A DNA stretch of 64,000 nt from Deroplatys truncata (Eukaryota; Arthropoda; Insecta; Mantodea; Mantidae), in the NCBI GenBank assembly GCA_030765065.1, contig CM060978.1:111643692-111707691 (forward strand). The letters run 5' to 3'. Both the position numbers and the translations under genes were made by a program. Within the stretch, counting starts at the first letter, position 1. Every line of letters begins with the position of its first letter. A model generated the notes under the pieces. It had not been told where the DNA came from, searched no databases, and saw only the letters and a list, made by a program, of their open reading frames with translations. This document shows positions 55,561-64,000 of this stretch, piece after piece.

Positions 55561-57090
55561 AACTATACAAAATTCTATGAAACAATGGCAGTACCTGTTC
55601 TGAATTACAGGTGTGAAAACTGCGCCCAACTCTCTAGGAGAAATCTAAAATCCTAGCTATTGAAATTACATTTTTAAGAGAGTTAATGATGTACAGTATG
55701 GTGCAAAATAAGTGCCGATGCTTTTGGTTTCCTATAGTGTTTTTCTTTATTTAACGTTGGCAGAATCTCATCAATTGTGTTCCACACCTATCGGATGTGT
55801 CAGTCTCTTATTGTTTTGAGCAAAGTAAGCGGCATCTTACTTGAATAGCTGCAAGGTACTGCCAGGCACTCGCCAAATCTGCCCGTCTCTTATTATTTGA
55901 TGTCAAAAGTCCGGCACTCATACCCTAACCAATAACAGTGATCGATATCCGTCTTGGGAGCAAAGAGACACGGGGTGAGAGACAAAAATTACTGCTAGGT
56001 ATTTAATTTTATCTTGTAGAGCTTAAAAGCCACGAGATAAATCATAAAATTACAATTTAAAATTAAGTGGATGCAAATCATAAGAGCACACTAAAATTAC
56101 AAATAATTAATAAAGTGAAGTGGTTGGATGAAATTGGCTTGTAAACAATGTCTTCTTTAATATAAACTTCATTTGAAAGGAACAAAGGATATGGAGAACA
56201 AATCGAAAACTATTGCCCTTAATGAGCAAAATTATAACGCAGGGAGTGCTACGGAGCTATGTAAAATCTTTGCAGTCTTTCCAAGAACGCGTCAAACTGG
56301 CGGAATAAATACAAAGAATGTGGTTAGTGGACACGCAAACCAGGTAGCCCATTTAATTATAAATGCATAGTGCAGTCCGCATGGCAACAGAGATGCTTAA
56401 AAATTACGTATACCAACACAATTAAACTAATTCATTCAAATACTCTCAATTAATCCAATGAATTTAACATTTCTTTAAATGATAAAAGTAAAATGCTTGA
56501 TTTATAAGGATTATCGTGATAGGATAAAGTGAGAAAGTCCATACGGAGTGCATTATACATTTAAAATTAAATACATCACCTGGTTTGTGTGTCCATTAAC
56601 CCCGTTCGTGGCATTTGTATTACCAGTTTGATCCTGTTTTTGGATATACTCCGTAGCGCTATAACCTTGCTCATTAAGGACAATAATTTTCGTTTTTTTT
56701 CATATGCTTTGTTTCTTTCAAATGACATATATAATAAAGTGGACATTGTTTACAATGCAATTTATCCAATCACACTACATAATGTTTGTCTTACTCAGCC
56801 CCCCCCCCACCGGCTTTCTTCGCTCCTGAGCCGGAAATCGACCGTTCATTGGTTAGAGTTTGAGTGCCAGACTTCTGACATCAAACGATAATATACGGAC
56901 ATATCTGGTGAGTGTCTGGCGATTGCCTTCTAGCCACTCAGGTAAAATGTTTCCATTTCCCACAATTTTCGCCGCTCACTTTTTTTTCCAATCAATAAGA
57001 TATTAGCACAATAATGTAGGTTTGGAACACAACTGATAAGGGAATTCTGCCAACATTAAATAAATAAAAAGACTATAGGAAACCTTTCAC
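55561..57090. other. No gene recognised
   Basis: AT-rich, with short frames up to 100 aa and no signatures. 'gtttcctatagtg' near 55730 and its reverse complement near 57072, each next to 'atttaacgttggcagaatc' / 'gattctgccaac'-type sequence, form an inverted repeat about 1.3 kb apart. This may mark the ends of an unidentified DNA element. Confidence 0.4.
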
Positions 57091-57099
57091 AAATTACTT

Positions 57100-58005
57100 A
57101 AATGTAAATAATGATTGTAATATGAATATGCATTTTTATGTGACATTGATTTCAGATGTTTATTAATTGTAATTATTATTGGGAAATAAGTTTATATGGC
57201 CTTACTGAAACTGTCAATAATAGCGCAATAATGCAGCGAGGGGGGGTGAGCTGTTTATCATTATTGGAAACGAGGAAGATACGTAATGTTGGCGCGTTTT
57301 TCCGTTTAGAACCTTCTGGAATATTTTCTCCCTAGAGCATATGTATTCATAATTTTAATTGGATATTAAAATAGACGCTAATGTTGGCGCGTTTTATTAG
57401 CCAATTGCAGTTCAGTTATAATCTTTAGGCGTATCTGGATGAAGGAGTATAAATAGGGTAGGTTAGAGGTAGCTTGAGGCCAGTTCATCAAAATTCTGTG
57501 TACACTACACGTCGTCTTCAGTCAGTCAATTCGTCGAAAGTATTTGTACGGCAAACGTCGGGTATCGATTCACAAGTTACGCGCAGCAGAATTATGAATA
57601 ATCTGAAGTGTTGTAAGGTTAATTATACAAAAGGTTGAAGTACGTGGATTAAAAGTGATCAGTAAGAAGTTATTATAACAGTTTCAGTTTGGCGAGTGTT
57701 AAGATCAATGTATAAATGTGATAGTTAACGTGTTTGACAATAAATGTGTTAAACAAATTTCTTCATCAGTGTTATATTTGGATCAAAGATTCCTTTCCGT
57801 TTACACAACCCTGATCAAGAGACATGTTCGACTGAAATAATAGCTAGCCGGAGGACAGTAAACAAAACTTAAAATTCTTTCAAACACTAATACTACCACA
57901 AATTGCTAACACTAGATGGAGCTACAAACCGAACAAATGAATGACGTCACAAGATGGCTTCAACACACGTGATGTAAACAAACATTATAAGTAATACCGT
58001 CGCAA
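57100..58005 (+). mobile_element. LTR-like repeat family LB, copy 4 (diverged)
   Basis: Shares the 'ggaaataagtttatatggcc' start of the core (57178), the 'gaaggagtataaatag' TATA region, 'gacaataaatg' and 'tcctttccgtttacac' (57795-57809). It then has the flanking 'aataatagctagccggagga' and ends near 'taccgtcgc' at about 57998. It is more diverged than copies 1-3 and boundaries are approximate. Confidence 0.6.
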
Positions 58006-58009
58006 ATTG

Positions 58010-60730
58010 GCTACCACAACGTGGGGCTACAATAATGTTAAATAATATAACATTAATACCGTTACACATTTTGTAAACTTTTAACAGTAAAGCAGCTTTA
58101 CCTAAAGCAATAAAATGGACGATACTTTTATAATTGAAGCTGTATTTACATGTCATATTTGCAGAGCATTAGAACAACCACCAACGAAAAATAAGTATAG
58201 AGTATTGTTACGTTAATTGCTTATACACAGGTTTATTTTAGCATCCTTTTTTAAGTTCAAGTCACGTGACGTTCCATCATAATCCCAGCTTTAAGCGTAT
58301 TCGATTTGAATTTTCGGCCAAATTTCGAAGAAAAAAAAAGTAACTTTTTCATGGAAAAAATCTAAATACTGCAGAATCTGGATCCATTTCCGATTTTGGC
58401 TTTCTGGCCATTTAAATGGCCAAGCGAGACGATTAAACCATTAAATGGATGAGCGAAGGTGTACAAGTGTGTGTGCGTGTGCGTGTGCGCGCGCGCAAGT
58501 AGCATATGACATTTTAAAACTTGATTTTCTCGTCATCTTGTTTTCTTCCTTTTGCCACTTTAAAATGTTCCCCCTTTATTTTTAAAGTTCCTTTCATATT
58601 TTCAATATGTATTCTTTGAAGAGAAGAAGAGAAGAGAATTTTCTTGATATTAGTAGAGAATTTTAGAAAATTTTACATTTTTACTACTTTTTCCACTAGC
58701 ATTTTCTAATGATGATATACATTTAATCTTCGACTGCAAATAACTATAATAAAAGAATAATATGCCAAATTTAAAAGTGTAAAATTGTCAAATATCCATT
58801 CACTGGATCGTATAACATAGGATTATCATGTTTTGAAACTTCTTCCAAACTTACGGGTACATATATAGAACTATGGTAATAAGTTTTCTGCCGTAATCAT
58901 GAACAAATCTGTGACAAAAATGTCAGCTAAATTGGTTGGAATTTGTAGAAATTAGCAATTTCACTACCAAGTACCTTTAGGGTTAGAAGGCGTTAGCAGG
59001 GTGTTTACGGCAATACCTCTTATTACATTAGAATATAAACTGCAGTGTTAAAATGTTGGCGCATCTTTAGTATTAGCGAAACTCGGCAATGGTAGTAGTG
59101 TGATGTTCATTACGCCACAGTATGTCACCCTATCATTGCACAAGCTCTGTCCCTCTGTTTGACAAGAAAACACAGGACGACACGTGTCCAGGCGTGTACA
59201 GTGCGTTTGGAGAAAGTTGCTTATTATTACAGGCCAATGGCGCACAAAATTAGCAGTGTGAATGGCGCAGGCGTATGTACATCATGTCCGGTAATATCAC
59301 GTGATATTTCATAAACATCATCCAGCAAAGAGTCACTGAACTTTATCCAATACATACACTCCCTTCCGGAAAAGGAGTTTCATTTCGTGATATTGTCATT
59401 TTATGCATGCGCCAAGAGTACAGACAGAGTATCCAGTAGGTATATAGACAATAATGGTAATCACTTGCCTATGCCTCACCCCCTCTCTTGTGAATAAAAA
59501 CAGAACTCGACGAAGGTTTAATCGTTTACCAGTAGATCTCGCAGCTCTGCTTGCATTATTGCGTACAAATTACATAGATTTACCCCCTGTCTCTCTCTCC
59601 TCCAAATTCTCCAACCACTATTCTCTCTGTGCAACTTGAAAACGGATAATTACGCTCTTTTAGAGTCTTTATAAAAATTAAAACATAACCAGAAGGTTTA
59701 GTAGTTTAGAAAATGCTCCTGTTTCTTGTGCTTGTTGTGCAATCGGAAGCTCGTATACTGTTTCCCCATTGTAACCAAAATGCCTGTAATTTAGTGAATA
59801 ACTGCTGTGTGTACATGAATAATATTAACCAAAATTTGGTTGTTTCTTCTTAAATGAGCTTAGTATGTAACAAAACATATTAGAAGGAAATGTTTTAAGT
59901 AAATGATTCCCCAAATTCAATAGTAAACGAGATATTTCAGTTCTCTGATTTCGTACCCTTGACACTAAACTCCCGGAGGATCTGATGTCATTTCCTGGTT
60001 TCCGTACAACATAGGAAACAGCGTAATTCTGAAAGAACATTAAAACTCTCGTGTTTAATTTGTATATTACCATACTAAAATCACAATTTTAGTATCGGTT
60101 ATCTAAGCAAAATAGGAACAAGAAGTTGCACAAACAGGGGAAGGAGGTGGAGGAGGAGAAGAAGAAGAAGAAGAATCTCCAGAGTTAACAACACACAAGG
60201 GACTGTGGGTTCTGGTAAATCAGTTTTCTTGCATGGTTTTAATAACTTTTTAAAGGCAAAATACATTTCAGCTTATTACAGTTTTCTGGGTATACTAAAA
60301 GATAATGTAAACCATCTAGTTTAATCTGTATTCAAATTACGTATTTGCTGCAGACTGGCATGAAATAATAAACGTTATTGAAGAGTGTTGAGGCAAAATG
60401 CTTCTAAGTAACTAAACACTTTTATAAATTTGTAAATCTGGTCACCCTAGCCGGGAAACAAGTGCAGAATGTTAACGAATTGTCGAGACAAGCTCATCTG
60501 GAAGGTAAGAACCACTTTTAACAGATCTTAATAAAGACCAGATCCTTTCCATTTACCTAGAGCTGTAGGTACCTCAGAATGGGGATTATCTGCTACGGTA
60601 ATCGATTCTAGCTCGCCCAGGAAGATTGTCATAAAATGCTTTTGATGTTTTTACTTTAAAGAAGATTAAGGAAAAGTTATGTTTAATAATGCTAGTTGCC
60701 ATTTTAGAAATCCATTCCCGAGGAGAGATT
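58010..60730. other. No gene recognised
   Basis: Short frames only. There is a GT/GC alternating stretch near 58467-58495. Nothing else is supported. Confidence 0.4.
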
Positions 60731-60734
60731 GGAA

Positions 60735-60792
60735 TGAGAGAGAGAGAGAGAGAGAGAGGACAGGTGAAACAACAAAAAATTTTAGAAACAGA

Positions 60793-60854
<62 letters not shown>

Positions 60855-61170
60855 CAGCATAACTCAGAAATGAAAGGTCCGATAAATACCAAACTTGGTA
60901 CTTCGATTCAGCATCTACCGAACATGTGACACGAAGATTTAAAAAAGCGCCCCCACACCAAACAACTCTTTACATTAAAAAAAATTTAATTTTCGATTTT
61001 CTCTAAAATGGCCATAACGGTTTTTATTAACATCCCCTATGTTTAAGATATTTACAATGATAAATACAATGTACGTATATACCTCGAACTTTCTAGGAAG
61101 TCTCTGAAGCGCTCTTCATTCGGAAGGAATTTTGTACACTTTTGTGCAACTGGTAGATCTCTTTAAAACC
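60735..61170 (+). repeat. DR-1 copy with GA and GT microsatellites
   Basis: A GA run (60737-60759) and a 57-bp GT run (60796-60852) are followed by 'cagcataactcagaaatg', 'aaataccaaacttggtac' and 'catgtgacacgaag', matching 13640-13730. Related DR-1 text continues to about 61170. Confidence 0.7.
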
Positions 61171-61680
61171 CAATTTATTTCAAACTAGTGAAATACCCAG
61201 CGCTGCCCATGGTTTGACGGTTTATTCCTACAATATTGTGTTATTTAGCAAAATAATTCATAAAATAGGCCCATTCATACTGAAAAGCCCTATAAATTGC
61301 CTCTAATCAAACATTTTCTAGCCTCCTTCTATTGAGATGCTTTTGAGTGTTTCCACCCCTTAAATAATGAATAGAACAATATTTATCTTTATTTAAGAAA
61401 CATTTAGAAAACAGGCCAGTTGAGTCTCCAGATTGCCTGCCTCCGAAGATATTTCAACCTCCACTTCCGTTAGGGATCGATTACTGTGACCATCCAATAA
61501 AGATGATTGTTATTTAGGAGAAGTATTGACAAAGCAGTCCCATTCGTGCTTTAAAGTCTACAAATGACCTCTTTCCGAACATTTTCTACCCTAGGGTTTG
61601 GTTTTGCGAGGTAACCTCCTTAGTATTTTTACTTTTATCCTAAGGATTATGACTTCCGGCTGGTCGAAACGGTGTAATTA
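61171..61680. other. No gene recognised
   Basis: No supportable feature; the phrase 'cctctaatcaaacattttcta' recurs as 'cctctttccgaacattttcta' about 250 bp later (61303 and 61569), suggesting an old tandem duplication. Confidence 0.35.
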
Positions 61681-61684
61681 AATT

Positions 61685-61976
61685 AAATTGAGTTTTTATT
61701 TATCGCCGCTCTTTAACTGCTATGGTCCTTAGCGTCCCATTCTATATTGGACCTGAAAGACCGTAAATTTTGCTCAGAGGCCTCTTTATCAGGCTTGAGG
61801 TTCTTTTACATGCCGTAAATCTACGACGCGGGACCACCGGCTTTACTTCCCTTCCGAAGGAAGCCATGCTAAGTATTTTTACGCCCGAAAAAATCCATCG
61901 CCTTCCGCCGGTAATGAACCTGCAACTTTGGGAACTAGAGGCTAGCATGGTAACCACTACACCACGGAGGACGACA
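61685..61976 (-). repeat. tRNA-derived SINE (family S4)
   Basis: The minus strand begins 'cctccgtggtgtagtggtta', with the A-box in 'gtgtagtggttac' and the B-box in 'gcaggttcattacc'. The non-tRNA body 'ttcgggcgtaaaaatactta' follows. It ends near 'gacgctaaggaccatag' and an A-rich tail. A 105-aa minus frame here merely crosses the SINE. Confidence 0.7.
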
Positions 61977-62000
61977 CAACGGTGTAGAAGTTTATAATTA

Positions 62001-62014
62001 CCCACCCACCCACC

Positions 62015-62047
<33 letters not shown>
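62001..62047. repeat. CCCA/CA compound microsatellite
   Basis: A CCCA run grading into a CA run, next to the head of the SINE at 61976. Confidence 0.9.
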
Positions 62048-62629
62048 TTTTATAAACATGGATAAACAAATTCTGAAATATTATTTTTTCTAAACTGTGA
62101 ACCTGGGCTACGGTGGAAGTTCAGCAGCAGTAGCAAGTAGTATTTAGTCTGGTTTGGTGAGTTGCTGCTATCACAGTCTATTATAATACAGTTGGAAACT
62201 TGGTTAATTGTCCAACCAAGCGATAGTAGCGCCTCTTATATTTGCGCAACATAGCCATAGATGACTGCAATAATGCATGATCAGTGTTAGAGAGAAGATC
62301 AACGAATGATAAGTTATACATTCCTGTATCCTTTGGAATGGTAGTATGCATTAGCTAAACTTTTGAATTTGGTACTTTTACTTGTGAATTATTTTGTGAG
62401 GTCGTGAAAGCGCAAGTGAATGTTATTCTTATGTTGGCAACGATTATCAATGAGAAAGATATAGACGGTCTTGCGGGCTTTTGAGGCATCAGATAAAATT
62501 AAATAATTAATCGTGTAAAAAGGTGGCGAAATTTCGAATTGTAAGCTAGACAATAAGTTTCGCTTTGTATCAAAGATTACTTGAGCGAAGTTTGGACGAA
62601 ATCTGAACAACGATGTAGAAGCTTATGGC

Positions 62630-62650
62630 GGGGCGGGGGGGGGGGGGGGC
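62630..62650. repeat. Poly-G tract
   Basis: About 20 G bases with one C, on an AT-rich background. Confidence 0.85.
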
Positions 62651-62689
62651 AAACGATGCAAGACGAAAATTCTCAAGGAATCCCTCACC

Positions 62690-63390
62690 TATTACATTGA
62701 CATTTTTTCGAACAGTTTGATTTTCTGAAAAGCGGCTAACGATTTGGATTAAAATGCCATACGTTTAAGTTAAGTTCTAAAGTAATGCATCTTTAATTTT
62801 CTGAAATAGCCTCCGAGGTGCTCTTCATTCTAAATAATTTATTCATAATTGTAAACCATAAAGGATAGACAAAATCTTACTGCACAAAGGTAAATCACAC
62901 AGTTTGTTAACTTTTTTCCGTGAAGTTAACCATTTCCGAGATATTCTTCGTTATTGGTTTAAATTCTCAAATACTTGTATTTTTCTCAAATGGAAAGTCG
63001 TTATTCACTCCCCCTCCCCCTCCAGGTCATGCAAAGAGCATGGAATTTCAGAGCCATCCCATAGCGACACGCTTTAAAAATCTGACTCTGTCTACCGTAT
63101 CGTACAACGGAATATGTAAAAGTGGAATGAAAGTTTATCCGGATTAACAAGAAGTGGTGAGAATAACAAGCTTTTGCAAGAATAGTTTGTAGAAAAGGGA
63201 GAAAAGAAAGTCGTGTGAACGTAATACATCAGATAATAAATGTCGTCCCTCGTGATGTCATGGAAACAGATGGAATTTCTAAGCCACCATATAGCGATCC
63301 GGTCTCCGAGTATCGATTTAGTTTTCTCTATACCCCTGTACCTTCTGCAAAGGTTTGTCTTAATTAACATGAAGTACATAGAAAAATAGT
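62690..63390 (+). repeat. DR-1 copy
   Basis: 'cgaacagtttgattttctga', 'ataaaggatagacaaaatc', 'aaccatttccgagatattc', 'tcatgcaaagagcatgg' and 'aagaatagtttgtagaaa' follow the order of 13760-14330 inside the palindromic element. A G/C-rich insertion ('ccccctccccctcc') replaces a short stretch. Confidence 0.65.
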
Positions 63391-63419
63391 CTTCGTAAGG
63401 TTACTCTGTAGAAGCTATA

Positions 63420-64000
63420 TACGAGGGCCACTATTTATATTTTGAACCTAATAATTAAAACAAGTAATTTCTGATTGAAAACTGCTTTATTGTTTTTCAA
63501 AATATTCTCCTTTATGATCAATACACTTTTGCATCCGTTTGAACCATTTGTCAAAGCATTTATTGAGACACCTCCAAAACATGGTTTTTGAAGGCATCAA
63601 CGGCTTCTTCTGCCAACGAAAATCGTTGTCCACGAAATTTATTCTTGATGCTCGGGAACAAAAAGAAGTCATTGAATGCCAAATCAGGACTGTACGGCGG
63701 ATGACCTATCAACTCGATTTTTTTGAATCTTCAAATACTCTGTTATTAAACGAGATGTGTGCGCGCTCGCATTGTCTTGCTGAAGAACGATCCTACGGTT
63801 CTTGTTGGTTTTCCTTACTTCACGGAAGACTTCCGGCAAACAAATAGTTGTGTACCATTCGGCATTGACCGTTTTACGTTCCTCTAAAAGGCACTGTTGC
63901 TACATGGCCAGTTTTGCTGAAAAAGCAGGCGACCATTTGTTTCGAAGTGCTTCGAGTGCGAACAACTTTTGTTGGATTTGCTTCATCTTGAAACACCCAT
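63420..64000 (-). pseudogene. Mariner transposase, C-terminal part (cut by window end)
   Basis: The minus strand from 64000 down shows 'WVFQDEANPTKVVR' and 'STSKQMVACFF', the stretch after the first catalytic aspartate. Next come 'RRIVLQQDNASAHTS' with the second aspartate, 'HPPYSPDLAFNDFF' with the third (D,D34D spacing) and 'KNKFRGQRFSLAEEAVDAF'. At least two frameshifts (near 63890 and in the A-run near 63717) and a stop in the tail make it non-functional. The sequence 'tatacgagggccactattta' at 63419-63438 is the likely terminal inverted repeat next to a TA. Confidence 0.8.

Noticed and set aside
61900-61976. A functional tRNA gene on the minus strand
   Set aside because: The B-box is degenerate ('gcaggttcattacc'), the cloverleaf is incomplete and a SINE body follows.

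Overview
The window looks like gene-poor, AT-rich, repeat-dense insect DNA. It contains tRNA-derived SINEs, jockey-like and RNase H-bearing LINEs, a Penelope-like remnant, mariner debris, many microsatellites and insect-style TATA plus Inr promoters. The mix of repeats suggests a large-genome (polyneopteran-like) insect, but I cannot name the species. I found no convincing single-copy host gene; every coding region I can support belongs to a mobile element.

The centrepiece is a 17.6 kb element at 10358-27937. It is flanked by a perfect 6-bp duplication (GATGAG) and is almost a complete palindrome. Two arms of about 8.27 and 7.97 kb face each other across a 1.33 kb spacer made mostly of a 21-bp minisatellite. 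Its ends read 5'-AGTAGAC...GTCTACT-3'. The 6-bp duplication, AG/CT ends and 15-20 kb size fit Polinton/Maverick elements, but I see no polymerase B, integrase, protease, ATPase or capsid gene. Each arm carries the same convergent pair of small genes. Gene A is a three-exon 110-aa protein with a TATA/Inr promoter; gene B is a 155/156-aa zinc-finger-like protein. A third small frame starts on the stop codon of B. The arms differ by scattered substitutions and indels, including 3 versus 2 copies of a roughly 390-bp unit. They are therefore genuinely separate copies, and genes A and B stayed open in both.

The second highlight is a complete non-LTR retrotransposon at 45169-51224 on the minus strand. 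It has a 12-bp target duplication, an intact gag-like ORF1 with three CCHC knuckles, and an intact 1229-aa ORF2 (endonuclease, reverse transcriptase, RNase H).

The rest, left to right: 1-1600 holds nested repeats (a SINE inside a dispersed family called DR-1 here). 4646-5110 is a jockey 3' fragment. DR-1 copies lie near 7.4-7.9 and 9.8-10.3 kb. A SINE is at 28.5 kb. 31.0-34.1 kb holds a Penelope-like 3' end, a broken jockey reverse transcriptase and an inverted Penelope-type end repeat. A perfect 32-bp-arm hairpin is at 34440. A dead reverse transcriptase at 36.8-38.5 kb is split by an LTR-like insertion (family LB); three more LB copies lie at 52.9, 54.4 and 57.1 kb. SINEs are at 42.2, 55.3 and 61.8 kb. 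DR-1 copies with embedded microsatellites are at 44.9, 60.8 and 62.7 kb. The window ends inside a decayed mariner.
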